Positions 1 to 13,551 of a stretch of 64,000 nucleotides of DNA are shown here, one piece after another; position 1 is the first letter of the stretch; the number at the start of each line of letters is the position of its first letter. Source of the stretch: Grifola frondosa. Taxonomy: Eukaryota > Basidiomycota > Agaricomycetes > Polyporales > Grifolaceae. The stretch spans positions 1,302,001 to 1,366,000 of the forward strand of contig LUGG01000006.1 of the NCBI GenBank assembly GCA_001683735.1, read 5' to 3'. The position numbers were made by a program, and so were the translations under genes. The notes under the pieces are model-generated. The model searched no databases. It was not told where the DNA came from and saw nothing but the letters and a program-made list of their open reading frames with translations.

Positions 1-1988
1 CAAGCTCGGAGCCGTCATCCCAGCGCAAGGCATCGTGGCTCCAGCGCACTGGAACGCCTTTCGATCCACTGGCTGCGGCAAGCGAAGCCACAGATCTGCG
101 CATAGAATGCCCGAAATGCAGAGCAGAGATCTCCGTCGGTATGCACGCTACATCGCCGAACGGAATTCATATGCTGACGATTGTGAAACTGTCAGCTTGC
201 CTACAGGAGGATGGATCTGGGTACGTACAGCGCGGGTTCAAGGTGACCTGCGGAAAGTGCTCTCTACAAGTCACAAAGGAGAAGTTGGGCATTGCGAAAT
301 TTGTCCGTGACCTCTGTAAGGATCCTCGAGACGACAGAGATGTCGCCGAGTATGGCGACAATGTTTATCTTGCGTGCGTCCTTGTTTATTTCTGTTTGCC
401 GATAGACTCAGTTCGCAGCCATGGCTATGAACAGAGGGTCTCTGCATACTCAAACAGAGATCACAGACTCGGAACGCGCGCAGAAGGTCAGGGAAGCTAT
501 CATGAACTCGCCTACGTTCGACAAGTACAATGTCAGGGCTCAGCTTCTTGGCGCGAAAGAGAAGGCGGACAAACCCGCTGCAAACGAATTATGGGCGCAG
601 CATATAATGAAATCGCTAGACTACTCTCTGAAAAACACTCAGAGTGCCATTTCGGCGAGAATGAAGCCGAAACTGTAGGTCATTGTAATTAATGAGCTTG
701 GTGAGGACCTTCGATGCTAATTTCATTAGGGTGAACAGGATCATGAGCGCGTACTCGGATGGAAGGCCCTTTTCTATCGAATTAGTGGGAGCCGTCAGTA
801 CAGTGATAGCCCAGAGTGTTAGATTCTAGGCAGTGACTGGAGTGTGCTCTGCAGGTCTTGCGTCAAGGCTCGTTCGTCGAGAAGATGCACAACTTCCGCT
901 GGACAGAGCAAGGTTATTTCGACGACACGGAAGACGAAGTAGTGCTCGTACATGCCATTGCGCGTTATCATGCGTGCGTTCCTCCAAATCCTTACTGATA
1001 TTGTGTATGACTCAAAGCTCTGGCAGGTTTCTAGATTTGATGGCCTGTTCTGCGGGCATGCTGCTGGTACCAACGCTCGATATTGACCTCGCCTGGCATA
1101 CCCACCAACTAATGGGGCCTGGGTATGCCCAAGACTGCATAACCTTCGTTGGCCGATGTACGTCGCGATCATCTTCAGATTCGAGATCTTTTGCAGACAA
1201 TGTCCATATTAGCGACGACAAGATCGAAGAAAACCATTTGGCGACGTCCTTCGATCTCACGTGCAGGGCATGGGAGGTATACTATAATTCTCAGTATGTG
1301 GCGCAGCACATGGAACTGATGTCTGCATCACCAGCGACGTTTCAGCGTCCCATATATGCACTGTGGCTGCCCGCTCCCCGGCGACACAATCGGCCAACGA
1401 CTCAACAGGCTCTCCCAGAAGGTGCTCAGCAGACCGAGTCAACCCGGCGCACTCCAACCTCCTCCGCGGCCTGACGCCCTCTCCGCAACACACCCGAGCG
1501 ACCACAACTCGGTGTATTCCCCTCATGGGCACAGCGAGCACATGCGGCAGAGCAGGGCCGAGAAGGCGCGGAGAAGGCGCGAGCGGGATGCCCAGCGGCT
1601 CAAACGGGGTAAGCTCGACGAGGCGGCGTATCGCCGCGGGGAAGCGCACGACATGGCGTTCTTGGTTCCTGTTCCATTTTTCTATACGCCGTCCGGATGC
1701 GTAGGGCCCGGGCCCCCGGGTATGTTGTAGATGGCGGTGTGGGCAGCTGCGCGCTGGTGAGCAAATTCTGGCCATGCGTATTTGGTAGTTATTGACGTTT
1801 CGAGTTAGGGATCGGGAGCTTGTGCAACCGCGTGTGGATCAGCTGGTATCTGTAACGCGGGCGCGGTTAGTAGCTGCGCTGGTGTTTCCGGATGCAGTTG
1901 TGGTGGTGGTGGCGGAGGAGGAGGAGGATGCGGTGGCGGTGGCGGATGCGGTGGAGGATGTGGTGGGGGAGGATGCGGAGGCGGGTGA
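1..1988 (+). CDS. DUF1399 glycine-rich domain protein (GRDP-like), 5' partial
   Basis: This is the 3' part of a multi-exon gene that runs off the left edge. The first exon carries two CxxC pairs (CPKC near base 110, CGKC near 253) that look like an inserted zinc ribbon. Later exons carry the core of the family: YFDDTEDEVVL near 920, then DIDLAWHTHQL near 1080, DDKIEENHLATSFD near 1215, and MHCGCPLPGDTIGQRL from 1356. Two introns are clear: 1277-1334 (phase 0) and 1701-1808, the second joining a Tyr-rich stretch to a Gly/Cys-rich tail that ends at TGA 1986-1988. The tail (from about 1880) is almost only Gly with spaced Cys, a hallmark of plant and fungal GRDPs. The molecular role is poorly defined; plant members affect development and stress response. 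The start lies outside the window. The family call is firm and the exact joins are inferred. Confidence 0.8.
1884..1988 (+). repeat. GGN-rich low-complexity tract encoding a poly-Gly/Cys tail
   Basis: An imperfect GGT/GGC/GGA triplet repeat broken by TGC/TGT codons. Read in the frame of the upstream DUF1399 gene it gives runs of Gly with regularly spaced Cys up to the stop. On the opposite strand it reads as His/Pro repeats, which is a by-product. Confidence 0.7.
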
Positions 1989-2141
1989 GGAGGCCGAAGT
2001 TCGCTCGACTTCACTTGGTACCTCTATTTCAATATGTATGACCAGCTTCCTATCTGTTCGTATGCGACACGAAATATACCAGGAATATATTATGCTGTAG
2101 AGCATTAATTTTATCCCAATTGAATACCGCGCATACAAGAA

Positions 2142-3291
2142 CTACTCTGCTTTGCCCAGCTTTTGCACCCCTGCAGATATCGCTCGGATTTTGTCCCACT
2201 CATACCTCCAACGCAGCCATTGCGCCTCTGTGCCGCTGTCAGCCCACACAGCCCATCCATCTCTGAGACGAAACCACGTAGCCACGGGATTGGCTAAAAC
2301 TGCCGATCTTGCTCGACCGAGCAGAGAATTAGGATGGCGGGTCGGTATATACTCTACCATAGCATAGTATGCTATTCCGAATACCAGGCCGATACTGAAT
2401 CCCCAGAGGACTTGTGGAATCGTATGATAGGATAGATAATACCTGATATTTGGTCAGAAACTGTGGTGGGCAGACGGAAAAGAACAGCATACCGAGAGAA
2501 CGCTACCGAGGCTGACAACCCTGCGAGCGCTGTGTAGAGGGTCACGTTCCGTGCGAGGTCCAGAAACCACCAGCCAGTTGAAATGAAGCGGTGGCGGAGC
2601 GAGAAGTGGCACACGAGGAAAGAGAGGAAGTATCCCATCCACTGGCTGTGTGATGAGGGGAAGCCGAACCCATCACCCAATTCATCTAGCAGGCAAAGAG
2701 ATTCAGCGACTGAAGTCAAGAAACTCTAAAAATGAGGCCGAAATACAAAGACCACCGCCCAACGTCGCTCCTGTCACCATCGATACGTAAACAAGTAGCC
2801 AAGTATCGTTAAACATTGACAGATAAAAAAAGTCGCACTCTCGTTCGGGAGTATTGGCTGGGATAGAGAGGCTCCTTGTTCCGCAAGTAATAACGAACGT
2901 GCACTGTCCCGGGAATACTTACAATGTGGGCGTTCTTCTTGAATGATATGCTTCAGGATGTAATTGAATGTCTCGCATAACATTTGTCCTGCCCACATCT
3001 CGAAGAAGAGCAATTCACGGGTCCACACTGCAAGCGCAGCATAGGCTGGCTAACGATAAAATATGTCAGAACACCGTATTTTAAGTTCATATACCACTCA
3101 CATCATTCAGTAATATTGGTGTTAACGTCAGAAACGCCAGCGCATGAGACACCTGCGAAGTGTCATCGTCTGCTCGTCACAACTGTCAACGACATTGGTG
3201 GATACGGTCTTGTTAGAGCCGGAAAGCGATGCTCACACAGAACGTAAGTCTGGTCAAGTGCTGCTCGAGACACTGACTCAGGTGTTGTCAT
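2142..3291 (-). CDS. CAX4: dolichyldiphosphatase (PAP2 family)
   Basis: An ER membrane phosphatase that removes phosphate from dolichyl diphosphate, recycling the lipid carrier for N-glycosylation. All three PAP2 motifs are present on the minus strand: KHIIQEERP near 2950, FPSSHSQWMGYF near 2650, and SRYYLSYHT, formed across an intron near 2400-2490. The end reads IPTRHPNSLLG and then FRLRDGWAVWADSG, a conserved tail of this enzyme family. The start is placed at the ATG at 3289-3291, whose exon reads up to LDQTYVL, matching the conserved N-terminal LDxTxVLY. About five short introns interrupt it, and the frame stays open through all joins I tested. The family assignment is firm and the first exon is less certain. 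Its neighbours are unrelated in function. Confidence 0.85.
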
Positions 3292-4225
3292 CCCGAATGC
3301 GAACGTCTCCACAGCCTGAATTTGCGCGAGGAAATGAGCTGTGCAGTTTGGGTCTCTTTATATGGTTTACGCACAGGAAGATTGACGGAAGCAAGATTGT
3401 CCGGAAGATCTCTGTCGTGAACGTCGGAGGCACCGTTATAGCCTTCGTCTCGCTGGCAGCTGGCAGTGCGGGCAGTGTCCGGGGTCATCAGTTGCAGAGC
3501 AGACAAATATGGAAACCGTTGAAGTTCGGTCATTTGTGAAAGCAAGGCTCACCGAAACATGTTGTATCACGACCGATGTAAGATGTCGCAAAAATTCGCC
3601 AGGTAATGTCAAGAAAGATGTTTCCCTTCATGAATGAGAGGAAGATGAGCATGTTTCACGTCTATTTTTTTTTGGGAGCAGCTTACTCTTGGTTTGCGGT
3701 CTCAACCGTTCAAATTCATCGCAAATATTACTAAGTATTGCCATAAAATGCCTAATGATTTATTAATGTCCAACGTCTAACGTTCGGTTTGTTCATTTCA
3801 TTCCATTCCGCGATAACAAGATGACTTTTCTACTGAGTCCCCTGACACTCCAGATCCGATATCGTCAAGCGCCCTGCTGTGCCCTGTCGGGATTGCGTTA
3901 TGACTTGGACCGCGAGGTGTACACCGCTTTTTTTTTTGACAAAATTGACTCGCCATGTTACTCACTGGTAAAAAAGCTTGCACAGCGTGCTCATTATCCA
4001 CAGGCGTCGGATAAGCTATTGTGACGGCTCAAATGAGGCCCCTATGGTTGCTCACTTCTTTTGTACTTACGTTTGCCACACTGCTTTGTCGGAACTTGTC
4101 TCTCGCCTGCTTTTTGGGCGCCGTTTCTGACCACGAGTCATTCATTCGAATGGAACGTCTGACTTGTGCGATCGTTATTTGGCAAGGCGGTACCGAAGTT
4201 TGTCGCAAAAAAACACACGCTACGA
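3292..4225 (+). other. intergenic region, no gene seen
   Basis: About 930 bases between the start of the minus-strand dolichyldiphosphatase and the TATA box of the next gene, so it is a divergent promoter region. It holds a T-rich run near 3665 and short open frames of under 90 codons without recognisable motifs. I see no RNA gene. Confidence 0.5.
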
Positions 4226-4231
4226 TATAAA
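4226..4231 (+). promoter_or_regulatory. TATA box of the BCS1-like gene
   Basis: TATAAA lies 67 bases before the chosen ATG at 4298, a normal fungal spacing. It supports that start. Confidence 0.5.
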
Positions 4232-4297
4232 GGCGACACATCAATCATTGTGAAACTCAACAACCCCCTCGGATCACTCTCGCTCTGCAGAGTCTAA

Positions 4298-6376
4298 ATG
4301 GACGCTGTTTTGCAGAGCGTTCTCTCTGCTGTAGGCTCTTCCAACAGTGCAAATATGTCTTCTTCGGCTGCTACGAATGCGACTGCTACACCTGGTCCGG
4401 CCAGCGTGACGAATTCGCCTTCTGATCTCTCGTCCTTGGTCACCATGCTCCTATCTTTCTCTGCCATTCGCGACTGGCTGAAGCTGTTGGTGCTTGGTAG
4501 CGTGCTCGAAACCTGTAGACGCATTATATTCGGCTCCTGGGATTCCATCGTCGGCACGTTCTGGATCACAGCTGCATTTGATGGGAATGATGAATGTTAC
4601 AGTGAGTTGCTGTGTTTCAATACCTATCGTCCGTCGATTCACATGCTTTTAGATTGGATGCTGTTCTGGCTCTCCAAACATCCTTCTTTTAGTGAGTTGC
4701 GCCACAGTTCTCCAACTGCTCAAAACTCATTGTTCGTTTTTCAGGCAGGGCCAGGAGTGTCCAAGTTAGCACGCGCACTTTTGGTCTTAACGCGCCCACA
4801 CTACCGATTGCTGGGCAAGAAGACGAGAAAGATGGAAGCCGACGGATGTCGTTTCTACCATCTATGGCAACTACATATGGCATTTGGTACAAACGCCGTT
4901 ATGTGACCATCACCCGCGACCAAGTCAATGACGGTGCTTACTACACGAAGGAGACTCTTAGTATAAGGTATGTTATCTGCAAATTGTGCAATCGACACAT
5001 GCTAATATATGCCCAGCATCATGTCTCGTGATCACGCGTTTCTTCGTAATTTCCTGCTGGAGGCGAAGAGGCTCTACAAGGCTGCGGAAGAACATCTGAC
5101 ATCGGTATACGTCTCCGATTCGTAAGTGTCTGACACCCATGCTGGATCTGAGTTATCCTCACTTCCATTATGGGTCAGCTCGAACTCTTGGAGGCACGTT
5201 GCATCACTTCCAAAACGACCCCTCAGATCCATTGTTCTCGATGACGGCATCAAGGATCTCGTGTTGAATGATGCCCGAGACTTTCTGCAAAGCCGAGCAT
5301 GGTACGCCGAAAGAGGTAGGCATATGACAGTCATCGATTATACAGGTACTGACTCGTGCCATTCTATTAGGTATTCCGTTCCGTCGAGGCTACCTTTTGC
5401 ATGGTGCGCCAGGATCCGGAAAGACATCTCTGATTCAAAGCCTAGCCGGCGAGCTCGGGCTTGACATCTACATCATTTCTCTATCGCGATTGGGGCTTGA
5501 CGACAACTCTCTGAGCGAGATCATTGCGGACATGCCGGAGAAGTGCATCGCGCTTATCGAAGACATCGACGCAGCCTTCCACCAGGGCCTAAAGCGAAAC
5601 AACGTCGATGACCCCGAGGACGTACAGAAGAAGAAGAACGAGGATCCGGCCACCCGTAAAAAGGAGGACGACTCATCCAGCTTGAGCCGCATCACGCTGA
5701 GCGGCTTGCTCAACGCGTTGGACGGGATCGGCGCACAGGAGGGCCGTATCCTCTTTGCGACCACGAACGACTTCAACGCGCTTGACCCTGCGCTCTCTCG
5801 GCCTGGCCGCATGGATCTGCACGTCGAGTTCAAACTCTCCAGCCAGCACCAGGCGCGCGAATTGTTCAAGTGCTTCTACTTGCCTTGCAATTCGACAAGC
5901 GGCCCTGATGCCGATACCGATGAGGAGCCTGCTGATCGCGACGAAAAATCGGACGACTCGGGCTATGCCTCCCGTGAGGCATCTGTCGATGGAGACAACG
6001 AGACACCACCTCCTTCTCCCTCTTCAGGCATCGCGTCTTCAGATCCTTCTCAATCTTCTGCGTCCTCATCCTCCCCCCCTCCACTGCCAACATTGAAAAA
6101 TCTGCACAGCTGTATACTGGTGTCTCCCACGGTGCGCGTAGTCCTCGGCTTTCGCGCAAGAAGGCGACGGAGCTCGCGATGCGCTTCGCCGAAGCCATCC
6201 CTAATCGCGAGTTCTCGATGGCGAGCCTGCAGGGGTACCTGATGACATATAAAACGCAGCCGTATGACGCCGTCAATAATGCGTGCGCCTGGGTGGAGAA
6301 GAAGCGAGCGGAGAAGCAGTCGTTGAGGATATCCGTGGAGACCAAGTCTGAGACGAAACCTGGTGCTTCATCGTGA
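4298..6376 (+). CDS. BCS1-like mitochondrial AAA ATPase (frame break near 6075)
   Basis: A membrane-anchored AAA protein of the BCS1 group, whose yeast founder inserts the Rieske protein into complex III. Basidiomycetes carry many paralogues of unknown substrate. In order: a Ser/Thr-rich N-terminus, a BCS1_N-type region (WMLFWLSKHPSF near 4660; TYGIWYKRRYVTITRD near 4880), Walker A GAPGSGKT near 5405, Walker B CIALIEDID near 5550, SRITLSGLLNALDGIG near 5700, ATTN sensor 1 near 5760, and SRPGRMDLHVEF near 5800. The C-terminal NREFSMASLQGYLMTY (about 6205) is typical. At least five short introns split the first 1.1 kb. The conserved tail is in another frame than the AAA core. The switch falls by a run of seven C at 6073-6079, where one extra base would restore the frame; a poor-consensus intron starting near 5988 is the alternative. 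Length is about 600 residues, normal for this group. Confidence 0.82.
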
Positions 6377-6657
6377 CACGCCAATGGACAGAGACGAACA
6401 GCATATCATCTATAAACCAACATACTTTGTATTTTTAGCCTATCTGCCTCTGCTGTGCAAATGCTCTGAGTAGAAGTATATCCTTTGAAAATCTAGCTTA
6501 GGTTCAATGGTCTGCTGTAGCATCCTCGTGACTTCGTACAACGCGCGCTATAACCAGCTATAACCCTCTGTGCACTGCCGTTCAAATCTTTGTATTTTTC
6601 TCGTAGAAGTGCTAACAACAAAGCATTAAAGGTTACTAAAACACCTTAAACCCGACC

Positions 6658-8218
6658 ATGCAGCCCCCTGCTTTAGAAGCACGACGTACAATTTTGACGA
6701 CCGGGCTCTACGACCGCGATCGCTCAAGATTAGAGTCTCTTGCGTCTCTTCACCCTTTTTCGCAGCAGGAACGTGCATTCACTTCATGGAGAGCATTTCA
6801 AGTCATCCTGAGGCTGACTACGCGTTCAGCTTGACGTGATCTTCCCGTCGTCCGAGGCCTTGGAGAATGCGCTGCAAAGCTTGCATTCAAAGTACTGGAC
6901 GTGTCGCTGTGCTCTGACCACGTTCATCGAGTATGCAAAGCCATTTGTAAACCCGTACGATATGAAGAGGTCAGTGGTTACGTTCGTTTGTGCTCTCCCA
7001 TGGAACCTCGCTTATTCGGAACACGGTTGTAGCAATATAATAGCACTGGGCATGCCCGGGCTCGAGAGCGACGACGTATGGAGTCTGGACACCCGAGGCG
7101 TGTTGACACTAGCCGTTTGCAAGGAGACATACCAGTCTCTTGGGTTGGTGGGCCAAAAATTGCCCTGGAAAGGGTGCGACGATACTTACGGTGAGTGCAT
7201 GGAACGTCCGCAGTTTTCGATCTCCTCTGTTATGCCTCATGTGGAATGCCATGTATCTCATTGGTCGTCGCGTTTATTGTTCACAGTAATCCAGATTTTC
7301 CTCCATAGTGAATGTCCGGACAGTGCCATAAAGGAAAAGTGGCATCCACTCGGTGTGAAGCAAAAGGCATCTTTAGAAGCCTGGGATGCTCGTAGGGGTT
7401 CGTGGAAGATCATGTACAACTACACAGACTCAGGTAGGAGACGCATCTGCCAGTATCCGTGTCGCCATGAACCCTCTGGCGTAGACGGCAAACCAATGGA
7501 GGATGCGATAATCGATGTCCGTGAGACAAAGCCTATCGTTAGAAAGACAATGAATGCGCATATCCCTGTGCCGACTGCGCAGCCGCTTATGAAAGGAGTG
7601 GAAGACCTGGAGCATGAAGAATGGGAGGAAAAAGTATCTGCCCTTTTCGAATGGGTTGGAATGGCTTGCCTCGGTGCCAAAAGGTTAGTTATGACAGAGT
7701 TGCTATTCCCTAGTTTGCAATGCATTGTAGACCGATAATCTAATTTGGTCTTCCTAGGTTACAAGTAATGGATAGACCAGACCCTTACGTCGCCGTTTAT
7801 TCACCTCCATCTCCTTCCCGCATTGGGGAATTCACGCACGTACGGTGGAGTGGGCTTCTTCCGCCTGGATTTGTACAATCTGTGATCAACGCTGCTTCGT
7901 GCGTTTCTAGCCAATCCGTTTCGTCTAATTCCTAAGCTGACTCTACCGGAACCGAATCAATTGGACCTCATTGTTAGCTCCACACCCCTCCCACCCTCAT
8001 CCTTCGTCTGCATCACATCTCAAGGTGTACCGACTTCCCCTGTGTCATATCTCCCACCGCATCGCTTGATAAAGACGCCCTTGCGTGCCCCGCGTGCTGA
8101 GTCAGAAGATACCTGGAGCTTGCTGTTCTCAAATGGTGGTCAGAACTATCAGACGGAAGACAATTTGTGGTGGGCGTTGGCAGAAAGTATTGGACAGTGG
8201 GATATGCGATGGGGATGA
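6658..8218 (+). CDS. RPP40: RNase P/MRP subunit p40-like protein
   Basis: A likely protein subunit of the nuclear RNase P/MRP ribonucleoprotein that processes tRNA and rRNA precursors. The signature blocks are VIFPSSEALENAL near 6840, CKETYQSLGLVGQKLPWKG near 7120-7175, LFEWVGMACLGAKR near 7645-7685, DPYVAVYSPPSPSR near 7780, then a final exon with LRAPRAESEDTWSLL and WWALAESIGQWDMRWG up to TGA at 8216-8218. About six introns. The start chosen is ATG 6658, whose exon ends in a HPFSQQ block that fits the family. Its join to the next exon near 6770-6829 has no clean phase-matched GT donor, so the first junction is uncertain (an unusual donor or a base error). The 280 bases before it show nothing notable. 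Confidence 0.8.
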
Positions 8219-8951
8219 TGGCGATTGTTCTAAGTGTTCGTGGTACCCCTCGATGCTAAAAATTGCAGGTCAGTTAGAATATCTCGCGCAGCACGCGCGA
8301 CTTCATTGTTATGGGGTTTCCCGTAATGTCTCTGCCTCACTTGTTGTCGGCTACTTGCTATCGGCTATTGAACTCTCTTCTATCCCGGCAGATATCTCAC
8401 GGAATATATCCACACCACAACTTGATGTGCTATCGATGAACGGGTTTCCAGGGATACTCGTTGGTTTGTGTTACACGGATGCTGGCAACAAAACACTAAA
8501 AGTAATAACACCTGAACTCCTTCCAACTTGTGCTTCTTTCCAAGTTCTCACAGACACGATCAAAATCTCCCTCGTCGACCTTTGTAAGGTCCGATCGTGA
8601 ACCGCAGCTCCCTGTGGACGTTTCGGCAGATGTGGAGTCCTGGCCGATACTTGTTGCTCTCACCCAGCGCAGCGCATGCGTCGAATAATTACGACTTCTC
8701 TATGGGAAATCTGTCACTTGTTCTGTGCCTACTAACCACACACTACACAGACCGTTGAAAAAAGAACACTAATCTATTTTTGGATCTTATTTTAGATCGA
8801 GCTGATCCGTAACCATACTTAGGATCTCATGAGCGCACTCGTCTTTTCCAAGATCGCAAATACGCGTAACGGAGGCATGGACTCGGAACCGTGAGCATAT
8901 CGGTATTCAATGATATAGGCTCCCGTCCACCGGCTAGCCGATAATACGTGT

Positions 8952-8983
8952 TCGTAGAAGTTATGTGTTCGTAACTTCTACGA
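8952..8983. repeat. perfect 12-bp inverted repeat
   Basis: TCGTAGAAGTTA (8952-8963) and its exact reverse complement (8972-8983) flank an 8-base spacer. It lies about 670 bases before the peroxidase ATG and could form a hairpin or be a dimeric protein site. No function is known. Confidence 0.7.
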
Positions 8984-9493
8984 CAGCAAAATATTGACCA
9001 TTGTCGTCGAATGGAACTGACATATCTTTCTTAAGACATTTCCCGCCGTCCGACAATCGGATGTGTTCACACGTAAACGTATGCACTAAATCCACGCACG
9101 ATAGCTATCACTTGCTTAAAATCAAGGCGTTGGATCCCGTCTTGTGGGTCTCGCTCTCATACCACTTCGTCGGGCGTACCCCAATGTCGGGTGCTATTTA
9201 TAGCATTCGTGCGACCGTCCCGCCGTTTTGATTCCTGAATGAAGTCCCAGTGCTGTGTCCACCGCCATCGATCATTATTTCTCCACGCTCGGGTCGGTTT
9301 TCATCCACACTCCGTGTAATCGGAACCGTGCATTTAGCATGCCTCTGGGTACCTCCGCTTTTACTAATACACTCTCGTGTTGTTTGGCTCACACCCGCTG
9401 CGAGGAAGAACATATGGACCGCACATTTAATTCCCTCGACTGTCCGCTCACTGCGTCGGGATTCAAGAAATCGTTCTCGCGGTTGCTAATCAG

Positions 9494-9500
9494 TGCGCCC
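9494..9500 (+). promoter_or_regulatory. possible metal-response element of the peroxidase promoter
   Basis: TGCGCCC matches the TGCRCNC metal-response consensus, 59 bases before the TATA box. A 7-base degenerate match is weak evidence and it may be chance. Confidence 0.25.
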
Positions 9501-9552
9501 ATACGTCACCACGGAAGAGAACTGACAGCGAGAGAGTGGGGTCGCAAAACAG

Positions 9553-9558
9553 TATAAA
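9553..9558 (+). promoter_or_regulatory. TATA box of the manganese peroxidase gene
   Basis: TATAAA 97 bases before the ATG at 9650, in the position usual for ligninolytic peroxidase genes. Confidence 0.55.
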
Positions 9559-9649
9559 GGCTCTTGTAGGATGACCCTGGTTGTGCAGTACTCTTCGAGT
9601 CTCCTACTCCCGATTGGACCAGTCCCTCGAGTATCTTCATCGGATAAGC

Positions 9650-11573
<1,924 letters not shown>

Positions 11574-12023
11574 ACAACACAGGAGCCAATTATAGAAGCT
11601 TGAGATGGATCGTTTTCGGTGGTACTCGGAAGTTGAATGGGTCGCTTTCTTTCGTTTTCTCTGCGCGTGTGCATGTAAATTTTATGATTGAAATTGAATG
11701 TTATGTGGTGCTCCTAACCTTCGGTGAATGTGCATAATGAGTGAGAGAATCATGGTGTGCTGTTTCTTCAGCTACTCCGTTAAGCGCTTCGCATCGGAAG
11801 TGAGTACCATTTTTGTCACGTGAATTACCGATCTGGTACGATCTCTGGCTGATTTTCTCCGTGTTGCACTCCGCGTCCTGATATTTCAGTTATGTCGTTC
11901 TCCCCGGCGTCCTGGTTTCTCTCCCCGCCTCCAGCACCGTGTACACTGATATAATCTATGCTCGCTGGTATCAGCAAAATTAATAGTCTATCGCACTTGA
12001 AACATTTACTATATCGTCGAACC
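11574..12023 (+). other. intergenic region between peroxidase and pantothenate synthetase
   Basis: About 450 bases containing the 3' region of the peroxidase and the promoter of the next gene. An in-frame upstream ATG at 11958 may extend the next protein. Nothing else is recognised. Confidence 0.5.
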
Positions 12024-13222
12024 ATGTCCTCGTCTACTCTACCACCGTCGTCCATTTCGGTGTTTACCACAGTTGCTTCGTATCGCGAATGGAGGCGGAA
12101 GGCATTCGAGGAGAAAAAGTCGGTCGGCTACGTGGCCACCATGGGTGCGCTACACGAAGGCCATCTTTCTTTAGGTGAGTCCGAAGCTGTCGCGCCCGAG
12201 CATCATAGTCAGACGTCGTTTCAGTCAGAAGATCGCTGGCAGCTAACGATCTCACCGTGCTGTCCATTTTCGTGAACCCTGCCCAGTTCGCACCGCACGA
12301 AGATCTTGCAACATACCCGCGCACCCTCCCTCATGATCTCGAGTTGCTCGATGCCATGTCACTCGCCGTACCCTCTGCATCTCCGGCGGGAAGCGTGGTT
12401 CGTACGCCTTCGGCCGTCTTCGCTCCAACGGTATCAGAGATGTACCCCGCCGGCATTTCACAAGACACCTCCGAGCAGAAGGGTACCTTCGTCGAGGTGA
12501 AGGGCTTTGCACATCAGATGGAAGGAAAGTCACGACCGACGTTCTTCCGCGGAGTCGCCACAGTCGTTACCAAGTTGTTCAACGTTATCGAGGTAGGCAA
12601 TGTAAATTCCAGAGAAATAGTGTGCACGTTCTTACATACATTATCTCTAGCCTACACGAACATATTTCGGGCAGAAAGACATCCAGCAGGCACTTCTGCT
12701 ACGTCGCCTCACGCAGGACTTACTTCTCGCGCACCCGCACTACGAGAATCTTCACATCGTACCCACTGCTCGGTACGTCTGCTATTTGATTTGCTGTGGG
12801 ACCACATTCACTGAGACACTGTTCACTGTAGGGACTCAGAGACGTCACTGGCTCTCTCTTCGCGTAATGCGTATCTCAGTGTTCACGAGCGTGCACATGT
12901 CGCACCCGCACTTCACGCAGCGCTTCAAGCAGCCAAACAGGTATGGGGACAGCACGGGAGCAAAGAAGAATGCATCAGAAAAGCGCATGCCGTAGTTGAG
13001 GCAACAGCGCAAAACTGCATGGGGTTACCTGAGAAAGTGGAGGTACGAGTGGATTACATCGAAATGAACGACGCAGAGACATTTGACGTGCTCTCGGACG
13101 ATGTCACGAAGTCCGTTTGGGAGCGGCCTGTTATTCTCAGCGGAGCGGTGTGGGTGGGTCGCACGCGCCTGATCGACAACATCATCTTGGGTGATGCTCG
13201 GGGGTTGGGAGTAGTTGAGTGA
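12024..13222 (+). CDS. PAN6: pantothenate synthetase (pantoate-beta-alanine ligase)
   Basis: Makes pantothenate (vitamin B5) from pantoate and beta-alanine with ATP, feeding coenzyme A synthesis. Diagnostic motifs: MGALHEGHLSL (the HIGH-like nucleotide-binding motif, near 12140), SIFVNPAQFAPHEDLATYPR (12260-12320), RPTFFRGVATVV near 12540, TRTYFGQKDIQQ near 12655, LSSRNAYL near 12850 and GRTRLIDNI near 13160. Introns are at about 12173-12222, 12593-12651 and 12772-12832, all GT-AG. About 340 residues, slightly longer than the bacterial enzyme. The ATG at 12024 was chosen from homology. An in-frame ATG 66 bases upstream (11958) would add a short peptide rich in Leu, Lys and Arg (MLAGISKINSLSHLKHLLYR) that resembles a mitochondrial targeting sequence. 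Confidence 0.9.
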
Positions 13223-13551
13223 TTTTGGCGAGAAAGGCGATGCCACAGTACTAGTGTGGCTCGCTTCAGCGTGATGTCCAACTGTGCTTTATGATGTAGA
13301 AAATACCTCACCAGTTTAACATATGCACTATAACATGAAGGGAAATCTAGCTGCATGAATCTCTAAGGCAGGGCAATTGGTTTCGTATCATATAGTGATA
13401 TAGCCGAACGGGCTACGCTGCTACGTTTAAACAACGTCCGAGACATAAAGGTACAGTGTCCTTAAGTACATAACTGCAACGTTAAACAACGGAACAATCA
13501 GAAGGATCGCTGTATTCATTTAAGTCCATAACTATCGATCGCGAATGTACC
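13223..13551 (+). other. intergenic region, convergent 3' ends
   Basis: About 330 bases between two convergent genes. No gene, repeat or RNA feature is recognised. Confidence 0.5.

Larger units (their letters stand above)
8219..9552 (+). other. intergenic region and peroxidase upstream region
   Basis: About 1.3 kb without a supportable gene. An open frame runs to 8600 but is only the other frame of the RNase P gene's last exon plus non-coding sequence. The part nearest the peroxidase is its promoter: a TATA box at 9553-9558 and a TGCGCCC at 9494-9500 that fits the TGCRCNC metal-response consensus reported for MnP promoters. A perfect inverted repeat sits at 8952-8983. Confidence 0.5.

Noticed and set aside
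1805..2014. Minus-strand His/Pro-repeat frame
   Set aside because: It is the opposite strand of the Gly-rich tail of the DUF1399 gene; the repeat alone keeps it open.
3288..3545. 85-codon minus-strand frame upstream of the dolichyldiphosphatase
   Set aside because: No motif and not joinable to the first exon by a sensible intron.
8220..8600. Open frame downstream of the RNase P gene
   Set aside because: Its first part is another frame of the RNase P last exon; the rest has no motif, poor codon bias and no start of its own.
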